A stretch of DNA of 64,000 bases. Source: Tragulus kanchil (lineage: Eukaryota > Chordata > Mammalia > Artiodactyla > Tragulidae). Each line of letters opens with the position of its first letter. Within the stretch, counting starts at the first letter, position 1. Made by a program: the position numbers and the translations under genes. The notes below the pieces were generated by a model, which was not told the origin of the DNA, did not search any database, and saw nothing but the letters and a program-made list of their open reading frames with translations. Location: positions 63,698,001 through 63,762,000 of the forward strand of contig JAIOJX010000002.1 of NCBI GenBank assembly GCA_022376925.1, read 5' to 3'. Below are positions 46,199 to 58,650 of this stretch, piece after piece.

Positions 46199-48463
46199 TG
46201 AAGGAATAATAGCAACTTCACAATTTGCAGAGATATTCTAAGAATTATATGAGACAACATTTATAAAGTTTGAGGTTTAAGGATTCAGTTAATGCCTCAG
46301 TTATTAAAGATAACTTGTTTACATTTCAAGTCAAATTGAAATGTACTGCTACTTTTTCCCAGTTTATTATCTGTCATCTTTGTCCCAAGTTCTAGAAACA
46401 TTCTTTGGGCAGAAGAGCGTCTAACTACATTTGAATTCAGCAATTTTTTTCTCTAATACTGAGTTTATTAAGTTTCATAGTTAAGGGTGAGCCTGTGCCT
46501 TGAAAGAAAACATTGAGAATCTTTTAGAAACTGTAGCATAAAATCACAGTATTGTGCAGTAAGGGGAAAAAAACTATAGATTGAATATTTTGAGAAAACA
46601 AGAGAAAGATATATATATACCTGTCTTTTCTAAATTAAAAACATACAAAGGAAAGCCCTAAGTTAGCCTAATATTTTAATTTTCTATATTGATTTCTCTG
46701 AATTTGTCTTTCATATTTTCAAGTGTACATATTTCACATGTATAGGAAAAGAGGTAAGTCCTGTTGGATACTTGCTCTGCTGTGGTCTTGAAAATTTGTG
46801 GGTATTACTCCTTTAATCCTTCAAGTAAGCCTAGTGGATAGATTGAAAACCAGAATTCAAAGTCATCATGTGAATTTTAGTATTTATGATTCATATGCTC
46901 AAAAGCAAATCTATTTAATGAAATATCTTAACATATATTAGGAATAAAATATGTATAGTACATAACTTGTTTTAATAACATTTTAACTAAATATTTTAAA
47001 ACTGGCATATTTTCTCTTTCTATACCTATTGGGTAAATATATTTAAGTATGTATTTAATTTTTCATAATTGTAATACCTACTAGTTGATGGTTTGTCAAG
47101 TATATATTTCACTTATCATGGTAAAAACAACTCAAATAAGTAGTATATTTGCCTGTTTTAGCTGTTGAAATTACTGAAAGATTTTTCTATAAAGAATCAC
47201 TATTGTAAAATACCTTATGTGTTTCATACAATAAAATTGTCTGGCTTCATTAGTGTATATTTATTTTTAAAATTAGCTTTTGCTAGTGATTGAAATTCTG
47301 ATTAAATTTGAGTTGAAGGAATAATAGCAACTTCTATTTTCAATTTGCACCGAGATATTCTAAGAATTATATGAGACAACATTTATAAAGTTTGAGGTTT
47401 AAGGATTCAGTTAATGCCTCAGTTATTAAAGATAACTTGTTTACATTTCAAGTCAAATTGAAATGTACTGCTACTTTTTCCCAGTTTATTATCTGTCATC
47501 TTTGTCCCAAGTTCTAGAAACATTCTTTGGGCAGAAGAGCGTCTAACTACATTTGAATTCAGCAATTTTTTTCTCTAATACTGAGTTTATTAAGTTTCAT
47601 AGTTAAGGGTGAGCCTGTGCCTTGAAAGAAAACATTGAGAATCTTTTAGAAACTGTAGCATAAAATCACAGTATTGTGCAGTAAGGGGAAAAAAACTATA
47701 GATTGAATATTTTGAGAAAACAAGAGAAAGATATATATATACCTGTCTTTTCTAAATTAAAAACATACAAAGGAAAGCCCTAAGTTAGCCTAATATTTTA
47801 ATTTTCTATATTGATTTCTCTGAATTTGTCTTTCATATTTTCAAGTGTACATATTTCACATGTATAGGAAAAGAGGTAAGTCCTGTTGGATACTTGCTCT
47901 GCTGTGGTCTTGAAAATTTGTGGGTATTACTCCTTTAATCCTTCAAGTAAGCCTAGTGGATAGATTGAAAACCAGAATTCAAAGTCATCATGTGAATTTT
48001 AGTATTTATGATTCATATGCTCAAAAGCAAATCTATTTAATGAAATATCTTAACATATATTAGGAATAAAATATGTATAGTACATAACTTGTTTTAATAA
48101 CATTTTAACTAAATATTTTAAAACTGGCATATTTTCTCTTTCTATACCTATTGGGTAAATATATTTAAGTATGTATTTAATTTTTCATAATTGTAATACC
48201 TACTAGTTGATGGTTTGTCAAGTATATATTTCACTTATCATGGTAAAAACAACTCAAATAAGTAGTATATTTGCCTGTTTTAGCTGTTGAAATTACTGAA
48301 AGATTTTTCTATAAAGAATCACTATTGTAAAATACCTTATGTGTTTCATACAATAAAATTGTCTGGCTTCATTAGTGTATATTATTTTTAATTACTTTTT
48401 CAGGAAAATTGATTCAATCAAGCCTTTCTGCTAGTGATTGAAATTCTGATTAAATTTGAGTTG
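46199..48463. repeat. Tandem duplication P (spacing about 1115-1122 bp)
   Basis: Bases 46199-47313 recur at 47314-48463. Both sides of the joint are degraded. The first copy's end lacks about 30 bases present in the second (between ttattttta and ctgctagtgattg). The second copy's start carries extra bases (cttctattttcaatttgcacc against cttcacaatttgca). The interior matches closely. Confidence 0.95.
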
Positions 48464-49680
48464 TTTTAAATCAAATACTCTTCATTTTCTTGCTGTACTA
48501 TGATTTAATCTCTTTCTAATCTCTAAATTATAACTGAACTTCTTTGCTAACCCAAAGTCTTTAGTCATTACCTACATTCCTAAATATTTCATGTACTTCT
48601 TTTTAAAGTTCTTTTTAAACAACTAGATTTTTTTCCATCCTGTTTTAACTTCTTTGTCTTTTGCTTGAAGATATATTTTCATGGATAACTGTTTTGAGTT
48701 TGATCTTCCCTGCTGTCTAAATTCCAGCGTAGAATTATACCTACTTATTAAACTGTAAGAACTAACCTGTTAGTTCCCCCAAATGTTGGATTTTGTCATT
48801 GTGCATTTTCATTTGAAGAGAGCTAAATGAATCCATAGCTTTTAAAACCTATCAGAACCAGATGCTCATTTTGATCTGTTTTCTTTGAAAGAATCTAGAC
48901 CAGCACTATTAAGAGAAATATAATATGAGTTATGTTTGTAATTTTAAATTTCCTAGTGGTAATATTAAAAAAATAAGAGAAACAGGTGAGATTACTTTAA
49001 AATATACATTTATCCAAAGGTATCAAAAATACTAATATTCCTGTTTATTAGGAATATAAAATCTATCAATGAGACATTCAATATTTTATACTAAATCTTC
49101 AAAACCCAGTGTGTATTTTACACTCACGACATATCTTAATTAAATTAAAACACCCAACCCCTCCATTGCAGCTTCTTTCCATGAGCGTCATAGCCATGTG
49201 TGGCCAGTGGCTACCATATTGGACAACTCAGCTCTCAGTGGTTTCGGGGGAGATTATCTCTCAGCAGGTTGTACTTTGGCTCAAGGGAACTTTACTTCAC
49301 AGTTAATTGGGGTCAGTTTTCTGGAGTGTAGTTTACAGTAGCTAGCAGTTCAGCTAATATATAGAAAGTAACTCACATACCTAGTTTAAATTGGTTTTCC
49401 TTATTTGGGACTGAGATAAAAGTGTAATAATGTCTACTTTTCTTTAGCTACATGGCACTTTAAGTAATATAGTATTTTATACAAAAAAGAATAAAACTAG
49501 GTTCCAAATGAGAAGAAGAAATTATAAGTTAGGTTAAGGTAAGAGTATTATAATTATGTTCATCGCCATTGAAGGTGTCTATTTCCTTTCCCATGCACTC
49601 TGACGTGTATTTTGATCATTTTTCTTCTCTGTTTTATATAGTCTCCTTTTTGGTACTGTAATTTGTATTATCTGGAGTTT
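48464..49680. other. AT-rich unique DNA, no gene seen
   Basis: Single-copy intron-like sequence. The frame at 49109-49306 has no recognised domain. The piece around 49110-49240 (acacccaacccctcc, gtggccagtggctaccatat) may belong to an old interspersed repeat that I could not name. Confidence 0.4.
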
Positions 49681-49984
49681 GTTTTTTTGGGGGGTGGGTG
49701 AATTGGGGAGGGGAGGGAGGCGGGCGGCGGATCACTTCTATTGGTCTTTCATTTATCTATTTTTTCATCCTGTTCTTTGGCCCGTGTGGGCCTCCCATCA
49801 CGGCGGCCTCTGTTGTCACAGAGCACCGGCTCTGGGCACATGCGCGCCAGACCTCCGGCTGGGTAGTTGGACACATCGGTCCAGCTGTTTCACAGCATGT
49901 GGGATCTTCCCAGGCCAGGGATCGAACCGGCGCCCCTTGCCCTGCAAGGCGGTGTCCTTACCCACTGGACCACCAGGGAAGCCC
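49681..49984 (-). mobile_element. Long CHR-type SINE
   Basis: T and G-rich tail (ggggggtgggtg, ggggaggggagggagg), ttggtctttcatttatcta, body, tRNA-like head with B box ggttcgatccc (reverse strand), ending gggaagccc. Imperfect flanking repeat tatctggagttt / tatctgaaattt. The G-rich part gives G-quadruplex potential on the + strand. Confidence 0.92.
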
Positions 49985-50444
49985 CTATCTGAAATTTTAT
50001 TCCTAATTTCCAAAGGTAATATTTTAAAAGATAGCCAGAAGAGTTTATATATGTTTTCAGCTTAAGGTTTGGCATGTGTAAAAGAACATGACTTCAAATA
50101 TTGCTTCAGAGAGTCAGATTTAGCAAATATACTTTTAAGTGTTAATAGCTCTATGTGAGGAATCAACTCCCAGTAAATAAATTTAGATTTGCTTAGGAGA
50201 TAGATTTAAGTAATCTTTTTCACTATTTTGCTAGTACTTCTTTTTCTTCTGTAATTGAGATGATCTTAAAGATTTATATTTACTTGAGAAATATTTGATT
50301 AAATGCTTAAATGTTTGATTAAATATTTAATTAAAGTGATATTTAATGATATTTTTAGCCATGTGGATAATAATTTCCAAAGTCTGTTTTTACCTTTGGA
50401 TATCCTCCAAACACCAATTTATTATTTTCTGCTATGGTTACTAC
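49985..50444. other. AT-rich unique DNA, no gene seen
   Basis: Single-copy sequence between two SINEs. Includes a local attaaat / tgattaaat repeat near 50295-50340. Confidence 0.45.
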
Positions 50445-50760
50445 TCATGTTTTTCTTTCTTTCTTTTTTTTTTTTTAAAGGTTTTTTGGGCCACTTTTGT
50501 TGGTCTTTCATTTATTTATTGTCTTCCATCTTTGTTATTTGACCTATGTGGGCTTCCCATTGCAGTGGCCTCTCTCGTCGCAGAGCACCAGCTCTGGGCG
50601 CAGGCACTCTAGAGTGCTTGCTCGGTAATTGGACACATCGGTCCAGCCGCTCCGCGGCAAGTGGGATCTTCTCAGGCCAGGAATGGAACCGGTGCCCCTT
50701 GCCCTGCAAGGTGGTGTCCCTACCCACTGGACCACCAGGGAAGCCCTCATGTTTTTCTTT
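50445..50760 (-). mobile_element. Long CHR-type SINE with 14-bp target-site duplication
   Basis: The element between 50459 and 50746 is flanked by perfect tcatgtttttcttt at 50445-50458 and 50747-50760. It has a T-rich tail without the G-rich block, ttggtctttcatttattta, body, and a head ending ccaccagggaagccc. Confidence 0.93.
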
Positions 50761-51359
50761 TTATCTGACATTGTACTCCTTGATTTCTCTAAACCCAATA
50801 TCTATTCTTTTAATTTCTATTTCTCACTCAAAGCTGCAGTTTGTAGTCTAAAGCAAAAATGAAAGGATTTTTTAGTAATCTTCTTAAATAAATCAGGAGA
50901 GGGTAAAGTATTGTCCAGAAGGGTTAGATTTTAGGAAGCAAAGTCCTAAAGTTTTTTTAGGAAGTTTTTTCCCTACTTTTTAGGCTACTTTCATTGTATA
51001 TTTTGCCCCATAACTTTAAAGTTCTTTTATCCCCCCATTAAAATGCAGTATGAATTTGATCCTCTAAATTCTGAAGAGCTACTGATACTGTTGTATGATT
51101 TAGCTTTTAAAATTTCCTTAAATGTTTCTTCTTTGGGGACATCAAAGGAATGGTTTTCATAATGACTCCTAAATTATATTAGACGTAAGTATTCAGATTT
51201 TATCTTCAAGTAAGATTCAACAATTTTAGATTCATTAGGAACTGATATATAATTCCTTACTCATAATAAATTGGGATTTAAAGCTGTGGAAATCCATTAT
51301 CACTGTCTCATTAAAAATATACCCAGTTGATGATTAGTTTAAGATATTTATCTTAATGG
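50761..51359. other. AT-rich unique DNA, no gene seen
   Basis: Single-copy sequence with no recognised features. Confidence 0.45.
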
Positions 51360-51850
51360 AAAGCTTTGTTTACAGAAATAGTTGTACATGTTCAGAGTAA
51401 CGTTAATTGCAATAGCAAAAATTGGAAAAATCCCAAATGGTCACGTACAAGAGAATGTATAAACAAATTGTGATGTATTCGTATGATAGAATACTAGTTA
51501 GTAAGCAGTATAGAGAATAATGACGTACTGATACTCAGACATAGATGTCTCTACAGCTTTATATTATGTGAAAGAATAGTACATATTGTATGATTCCATT
51601 TTTATGATTTTCTGGGATAAGCAAAGCTAATCTGGTTGATAACAAATCAGGAGAGAGGTTGCCTGTAGAAGTTGGGAATGGACGGCCTACAAGAGAAGGC
51701 AAGATGTTATATACCTTGATTGGGGTGTTGATTATGGGGGTGTGTACAGTAAGTGACACTCAGTTTTATGGGCTATACTTCGTATTGGTGCACTTCACTC
51801 TATGTACGTTTTATGGATGTTTTGCAAATAGAATGTAGGTATTGACAGGT
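51360..51850 (+). mobile_element. Old L1 (L1M-type) 3' region
   Basis: The order of motifs is typical of old mammalian L1: aattgcaatagcaaaaattgg, cccaaatggtcacg, gagaatgtataaacaaattg, tagaatactag, acatattgtatgattccatt, gagaggttgcctgtagaag, ttatataccttgattggggt, and a distal region with gtgcacttcactctatgta. Coding capacity is lost. Confidence 0.75.
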
Positions 51851-52285
51851 TTGCACTAATAAAAGGAAAATGTTATTGAACCAAAGGGAAGAGATGTAGA
51901 AAGAATCCAAAGATGGAAGACAACTGTGCTAACCACTATACTGTCAAAGGTGGACAGATGTAGTTTCATCTTACACAGTGGGATAAGAAGATACTAACCC
52001 TATATTTATATTTACTTAGAATGAGTATTTCTGCCTTCATGGTAGCATTTGAAGATCTCAATCTTTCATGAGCTGGCACCCACCTACATCATCTTTTGTC
52101 AGCCGTCTCTCTTCCTTGCATTCCTGATTCAGCCATAATCTTCTGGTTTCTGAGTGTATCTTACTCTCATTCCGTGCTTTTATACATTCATTTGTCTCAG
52201 TTTCAGGTATTCTTTCCACAAAAAATTTCTTGAGTTTCAGTTGCTCCAGGATTTTTTGATCCTGTTTGTTGTCCTCTAGCTTTTT

Positions 52286-52897
52286 TTGTTTGTTTTTAAT
52301 TTTATCTTTGGCTGTGCTGGGTCTTTGTAGCTGCGCTTAGACTTTCTCTAGCTGTGGTAAGTTGGGCACAGGTTTCTCACTAGGCTGGGTTCTTTTGTTG
52401 CATAGAACAGGCTTTTTTTTTTTTAAGATTTATTTATTTATTTATTGGGCGGGGGTCGGGTTGGGGAGGGGGGGGAGTGGGCGGGTCACTTCTATTGGTC
52501 TTTCATTTCTCTATTTTCATTCGTCTTCGTTCTTTGGCTCCTGTGGGCCTCCCATCGCGGTGGCATCTGTCGTTGCAGAGTACCAGCTCTGGGCACATGC
52601 GCTCCAGAGCTCCGGCTTGGTGATTGGACACATCATTCCAGCCGCTCCGCGGCACGTGGGATCTTCCCAGGCCAGGGCTCGAACTGGCGCCCCTTGTACT
52701 GCAAGGCAGTGTCCTTACCCACTGGACCACCAGGGGAAGCTCTAGAACAGGCTTTTAGGCACATGGGCTTCCGTACTTGTGGGACATGGGTTTAGTTGCC
52801 CCGAGGCATGTGGGATCTTCTTGGAGCAGGGATCGAACCCATGTCCCCTGCGTTGACAGGAAGATTCTTAACCACTGAACCACTAGGTAAACTCCTG
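52286..52897 (-). mobile_element. Older CHR-type SINE, interrupted by a younger SINE
   Basis: Left part: tttggctgtgctgggtcttt, gtagctgcgcttagactttc, tctagctgtggtaag. Right part: gcacatgggcttccg, tagttgccccgaggcatgtg, ggatcgaacccatgtcccct, cttaaccactgaaccactag. Together they read as one reversed SINE split at 52403-52756. Duplicate at 53458-54063. Confidence 0.8.
52403..52756 (-). mobile_element. Long CHR-type SINE nested in an older SINE, 14-bp TSD
   Basis: The insert at 52417-52742 is flanked by perfect tagaacaggctttt at 52403-52416 and 52743-52756, so removing it restores the host SINE. It contains the T-rich tail, the G-rich block, a body with ctctgggcacatgcgctcca, and the tRNA-like head. 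The duplicate, with both flanks, is at 53575-53921. Confidence 0.94.
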
Positions 52898-52941
52898 TCA
52901 TTCCCTAGCTTTTTATGTATGTATATCTTCTACTAGAATGT

Positions 52942-53139
52942 AGAATGCTGGGAAAGATTGAGGGCAAGAGGAAAGGGGGCCACAGAGAATGAGATGGTTG
53001 GATGACATCACTGATTCAATGGACATGAGTCTGAGCAAACTCCAGGAAATTGTGAAGAACAGGGGAAGCCTGGTGTGCTGTGTTCATGGAGTCTGAAAGA
53101 GTTGGGTATGACTTAGCGAGTGAACAACAATAGCAACAA
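52942..53139 (+). mobile_element. BovB/ART2A fragment (two copies)
   Basis: The order gaatgctgggaaagattgag, ggcaagaggaaag, gatggttggatgacatcact, gattcaatggacatgagtct, agcaaactccagg, gaagcctggtgtgctg, gacttagcgagtgaacaaca is the 3' end shared by BovB LINEs and ART2A. Only the 3' end remains, with no reverse transcriptase sequence. Duplicate at 54105-54305. Confidence 0.85.
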
Positions 53140-53574
53140 TTAAAATGTAACCTCCCTAAAGGCAGGGACATGTCTGTCCTTTCGAAGCATGCCAGGTAGT
53201 ACAGTGACCTGGGTGGGTGCTTGATTCCAGGGATCTATTTTAAATTAATGAACAGTTGGAATTGTTAGTGCCAGCCGTCTCTCTTCCTTGCATTCCTGAT
53301 TCAGCCATAATCTTCTGGTTTCTGAGTGTATCTTACTCTCATTCCGTGCTTTTATACATTCATTTGTCTCAGTTTCAGGTATTCTTTCCACAAAAAATTT
53401 CTTGAGTTTCAGTTGCTCCAGGATTTTTTGATCCTGTTTGTTGTCCTCTAGCTTTTTTTGTTTGTTTTTAATTTTATCTTTGGCTGTGCTGGGTCTTTGT
53501 AGCTGCGCTTAGACTTTCTCTAGCTGTGGTAAGTTGGGCACAGGTTTCTCACTAGGCTGGGTTCTTTTGTTGCA

Positions 53575-53921
53575 TAGAACAGGCTTTTTTTTTTTAATTT
53601 TTATTTATTTATTTATTGGGCGGGGTCGGGTTGGGGAGGGAGTGGGCGGGTCACTTCTATTGGTCTTTCATTTCTCTATTTTCATTCGTCTTCGTTCTTT
53701 GGCTCCTGTGGGCCTCCCATCGCGGTGGCATCTGTCGTTGCAGAGTACCAGCTCTGGGCACATGCGCTCCAGAGCTCCGGCTTGGTGATTGGACACATCA
53801 TTCCAGCCGCTCCGCGGCACGTGGGATCTTCCCAGGCCAGGGCTCGAACTGGCGCCCCTTGTACTGCAAGGCAGTGTCCTTACCCACTGGACCACCAGGG
53901 GAAGCTCTAGAACAGGCTTTT
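53575..53921 (-). mobile_element. Nested long CHR-type SINE (duplicate copy)
   Basis: Copy of the insertion at 52403, including both 14-base flanks, made by duplication Q. The G-rich block is shorter here. Confidence 0.92.
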
Positions 53922-54691
53922 AGGCACATGGGCTTCCGTACTTGTGGGACATGGGTTTAGTTGCCCCGAGGCATGTGGGATCTTCTTGGAGCAGGGATCG
54001 AACCCATGTCCCCTGCGTTGACAGGAAGATTCTTAACCACTGAACCACTAGGTAAACTCCTGTCATTCCCTAGCTTTTTATGTATGTATATCTTCTACTA
54101 GAATGTAGAATGCTGGGAAAGATTGAGGGCAAGAGGAAAGGGGGCCACAGAGAATGAGATGGTTGGATGACATCACTGATTCAATGGACATGAGTCTGAG
54201 CAAACTCCAGGAAATTGTGAAGAACAGGGAAGCCTGGTGTGCTGTGTTCATGGAGTCTGAAAGAGTTGGGTATGACTTAGCGAGTGAATAACAATAGCAA
54301 CAATTAAAATGTAACCTCCCTAAAGGCAGGGACATGTCTGTCCTTTCGAAGCATGCCAGGTAGTACAGTGACCTGGGTGGGTGCTTGATTCCAGGGATCT
54401 ATTTTAAATTAATGAACAGTTGGAATTGTTAGTGCCATGAACTTAAGAAATGATGTGTTTATTGACTTCTAAATCTCTTAGACTGTAGGGAACTCTTAAG
54501 GTGCTAGGTCAATGGGTACACATTCGTGAAATGAGATTTCTGAGGACATAAAGGTGGTGCTTGTCAATCTGCTTTCTGACAGCGTGTGGGATATACTATA
54601 GGTCAATAATCCAATGCTGACCTGCTCAGACCCAGATGAAAAGTTCAAGAATTCCTTCCCTGTCTTTTCTATCAGTAGTTTCCTTCCTGTT

Positions 54692-56901
54692 AACTGCTTT
54701 CCAATTATATCAAAATCCAAAGAAGAAAACTGCGAGTGAATATCCACAAAACAAGAAGCTTTCATGTAATCCCCTATTGATTAGTGCCTAAAAAGCTCTC
54801 TTTTAATGCTAGAATCCATTTAGAAACTCTTTCCTTTATGAAGTACTTGGTGGTACTAAAAGATCTACACAAAATAAAATTGAACGCCAGCTAAATGTAT
54901 GTGTTGCCAGGAAAATACTCAAGATTTACTTGCTTATTACCCTTATTTATAAATTGCTGACAGGGAGGAGCATATACATGCTTTTCAGTTTGATACAGTC
55001 AGTATGTGATTTCAGTTGTATGACCTGAAAAACTTTGAAATTCTGGCTACAAAAAGTATTTACCCAACAAAGGATTACTTAAATTGATTATTAACAGATG
55101 CAATTTCTGCTTCTGATATTCTCAGTCTGCCTGGAATAAAATTATTTGATTGACTAGATAAATGTAAATATGCTTTGAAATCCTTAATTTTTCTGTATAT
55201 ATTCTGTCTTAAAGCTCTTTGGGTCTGTCATCAAGAAAGTGTGTATAGTTAGTTGGAAAACAAATGATGAATTCTGGAACTAAAAGCTTCAAAATCTGGA
55301 ATAAGTGCACTTTTCCAAAATCTACATATTCATTTAAGTATTTAGCATGTTCTTTATTCAAAATAATACTCATAAAATCTGCTACTTATAGATATATGTT
55401 AAGTTGAAATTTGTACAATAGCAAAAGATTTTCAGAAAAAAAATGACAAAATTAAATTTCTAGAACCTACATCCAAGTTTTAAAGAATTCTCCTCTTTCT
55501 CTGTGTGTATAAATAATAGCATATCATTTGTGCTTAGTGAGAATTATGTGGAAGATACCCCTGAACTCTATATACATTCATCATTTAGTATTTATTAAGC
55601 ACATTATGTGACCCAGGCACTATTCTGGGCATTGGGGATACAGTAGAAAATAAAACAGACAAAATACTTGCCCTCACGGAACTTAGACTTGTGTGCTGTG
55701 TTTTACTTACCACACAGTGAAGCCTTGACATTTGAGAGAGATGCCCAACTTCTTTCAAAGTCTGTACTTAATGCCAACCATTAGAGCATATACTAACTGC
55801 TTCCAATTTTTATTATTCAAAATCCAAAGACGAAAACTGCGAGTGAATATCCACAAAACAAGAAGCTTTCATGTAATCCCCTATTGATTAGTGCCTAAAA
55901 AGCTCTCTTTTAATGCTAGAATCCATTTAGAAACTCTTTCCTTTATGAAGTACTTGGTGGTACTAAAAGATCTACACAAAATAAAATTGAACGCCAGCTA
56001 AATGTATGTGTTGCCAGGAAAATACTCAAGATTTACTTGCTTATTACCCTTATTTATAAATTGCTGACAGGGAGGAGCATATACATGCTTTTCAGTTTGA
56101 TACAGTCAGTATGTGATTTCAGTTGTATGACCTGAAAAACTTTGAAATTCTGGCTACAAAAAGTATTTACCCAACAAAGGATTACTTAAATTGATTATTA
56201 ACAGATGCAATTTCTGCTTCTGATATTCTCAGTCTGCCTGGAATAAAATTATTTGATTGACTAGATAAATGTAAATATGCTTTGAAATCCTTAATTTTTC
56301 TGTATATATTCTGTCTTAAAGCTCTTTGGGTCTGTCATCAAGAAAGTGTGTATAGTTAGTTGGAAAACAAATGATGAATTCTGGAACTAAAAGCTTCAAA
56401 ATCTGGAATAAGTGCACTTTTCCAAAATCTACATATTCATTTAAGTATTTAGCATGTTCTTTATTCAAAATAATACTCATAAAATCTGCTACTTATAGAT
56501 ATATGTTAAGTTGAAATTTGTACAATAGCAAAAGATTTTCAGAAAAAAAATGACAAAATTAAATTTCTAGAACCTACATCCAAGTTTTAAAGAATTCTCC
56601 TCTTTCTCTGTGTGTATAAATAATAGCATATCATTTGTGCTTAGTGAGAATTATGTGGAAGATACCCCTGAACTCTATATACATTCATCATTTAGTATTT
56701 ATTAAGCACATTATGTGACCCAGGCACTATTCTGGGCATTGGGGATACAGTAGAAAATAAAACAGACAAAATACTTGCCCTCACGGAACTTAGACTTGTG
56801 TGCTGTGTTTTACTTACCACACAGTGAAGCCTTGACATTTGAGAGAGATGCCCAACTTCTTTCAAAGTCTGTACTTAATGCCAACCATTAGAGCATATAC
56901 T
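54692..56901. repeat. Direct duplication R with a noisy second start
   Basis: Bases 54692-55794 recur at 55795-56901. The second copy begins aactgcttccaattttta where the first reads aactgctttccaattata, then agacgaaaac against agaagaaaac. After that the copies look essentially identical. The unit is AT-rich and holds an L2-like piece near 55585-55690 and 56692-56798 (ccaggcactattctgggcat, tggggatacagtagaaaata). Confidence 0.95.
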
Positions 56902-57521
56902 TTACTTAATAAAACAAACATGTTATAAGAAGTCAAGTGTTACAAAGCACTGTGGATTCTCTGTGTTGGGTAAACTTATCCATTAAACTTGTCCATTATC
57001 ATTCAACATATCACCCCACAATTGAACAGCTTAGAGATACAATAAATACTTAGCATCTCAGTTTCTGTGGGTCAAGGCTTTAGAAGCAGCTGAATGCTCT
57101 GAGTAGCTTTGTCACCAGCTTGAGTCAGTTTGTCAGACAAGGTTGCAGTCATCTGAAAGCTTGACTTGGAGTGGCTTCCAAGATGCTTCATTCACTCGGT
57201 GCTGGTGGTTGGCAGGAGGCCTTAGTTCTTTCCCATCTGGACCTCTCCACGCTTGAGTGTCCTCACAGTGTGATGCCTGGCTTTGGTCAGAGCAAGCAAG
57301 CTAAAAAGAGAGTCAGAAACCACCAGATCATCTGTGATTTCGCCTGAGATGCCGCACATCTGCGTTTCCTCAGCATCCTATGAGTTACAGAGGTCAGCTC
57401 ACTCATCTTTGTCAGAGAGGATGCTCAGTGAAAATCATTCCCTGGTGTATTGGAAGTTGGCTGCCACACTGGATATTTATTCAGGTTCTTTACCTGGTTA
57501 AAGTGCTCTCTGTCACCATTT
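56902..57521. other. Old LTR-like interspersed sequence, not named
   Basis: The stretch 57055-57360 (cagtttctgtgggtcaagg, aaggttgcagtcatctgaaa, ggcaggaggccttagttct) has the feel of an old reversed interspersed repeat, probably LTR-class. I could not assign it to a family. No gene was recognised. Confidence 0.35.
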
Positions 57522-57742
57522 ATGTGTGCATGAGCTCAGGCACTTCAGTAGTGTTCAACTCTGTGACTCTTTGGACTGGAGTCCTGCAGGCTCCTCTGTC
57601 CATGGCATTTTCCTGGCAAGAATACTGGAGTGGGTTGCCATACCCTCCTCCAGAGGAACTTCCTTACCCAGGGATCAAACCCGAATCTCTTGTCTCTTGC
57701 ATTGGTATGAGGGTTCTTTACCAATAGTGCCACCTGGGAATC
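57522..57742 (-). mobile_element. Bov-A2 SINE
   Basis: Reversed Bov-A2: tgagctcaggcacttcag, tgtgactctttggactgg, aggctcctctgtccatggc, aatactggagtgggttgcc, gggatcaaacccgaatctc, then atagtgccacctgggaatcc. It sits next to the MLT1-like piece that follows and may have inserted into it. Confidence 0.9.
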
Positions 57743-58078
57743 CTGTGTCTTATAAACAGTGGAATGTATTTCTCACAGTTCTGGAGACTGGGAAGTCCAA
57801 GATCAAGGCTGTAGCAGACTCTGGCAAGGCACCACTTCCCGGTTCTTAGACAGCACTCTGCTTACCATGTTCTCATGTGGCAAAAGGGACAAAGGAGCTC
57901 TCTGGGGTCTCTTTTAAAGAGCACCAGTTCCATGTGTGAGGATTCTGTCCTCATGGCCTAATCTTATGTCCTCATGACCTTCCTAAGCCCCTAGCTCCAA
58001 CTGTTTTATCACATTAGTAACTAGATGGCCATGTATAAATTTTGAGGGAGGGACACATTCAGTCAGTAGTACTCTCAA
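57743..58078 (-). mobile_element. MLT1-like LTR fragment (ERVL-MaLR)
   Basis: The + strand order cttataaacagtggaatgta, tttctcacagttctggagac, gggaagtccaagatcaagg, ggagctctctggggtctctt, cctcatggcctaatctt, then ttttgagggagggacacatt matches a reversed MLT1-type LTR. Non-coding. Confidence 0.6.
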
Positions 58079-58424
58079 ACTTGAGTGACTCAGATTCATA
58101 CACTGAGATGCACTAAATTTTACAGTGTTATCTATGAAGAGTCAAAATTGTTTCTTGAAAGCAAAGCTTAGGTTAAATCAGCAGCCAATACAGTTTGTTA
58201 TACAATGTGAATTTAGTTGTCAGCTAACACAGGACTCAATCAATGGGTTGGACTTAAGCTCCTTCGGATGTTAATAAAGGGTGCCTATGTTGTGTGATCT
58301 GTATGTTTCATGGTGACTATCGAGGCCAGATAATCAGATGTAAGATCACACCCAAAGAGACTTTTGTTGGAAAAAAGCAAATCATTTGAACTGCATAGAC
58401 TACCTTGGAGGTTTTATTTTAAAA

Positions 58425-58650
58425 AGTGGCCATTAGACATATGTACACCGCCATGTTTTAAATAGGTAACTAGCAGGAAGCAGCTGTACAGTGATGACCT
58501 AGTTGGGTGGGATGTGGGGGTGGGGCAGGATGGGAGGGAGACCCACAAGTAAGGGATTATGTGTATCCATATAATTGATTCACTTTGTTGTACAGCAGAG
58601 ACTAAAACAACACTGTAAAAGCAGGTATACTCCAATAATGATAAAAAGCA
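58425..58650 (+). mobile_element. Ruminant L1 3' end, truncated
   Basis: The order gtaactagcaggaagcag, tgatgacctagttgggtggg, atgggagggagac, ttgattcactttgttgtac, agcagagactaaaacaac, actgtaaaagcaggtatact, ccaataatgataaaaag is the common 3' UTR of ruminant L1. Heavily 5'-truncated and non-coding. Confidence 0.85.

Larger units (their letters stand above)
52100..54437. repeat. Tandem duplication Q (unit about 1172 bp)
   Basis: Bases 52100-53271 recur at 53272-54437 with a clean junction sharing cca/gcc. Differences concentrate in the SINE's G-rich and T-rich tail (gggcgggggtcggg against gggcggggtcggg; a shorter G run in the second copy), with one G fewer in aggggaagcc and c/t in gagtgaacaac. The unit contains a nested SINE pair and a BovB piece. 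Confidence 0.97.
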
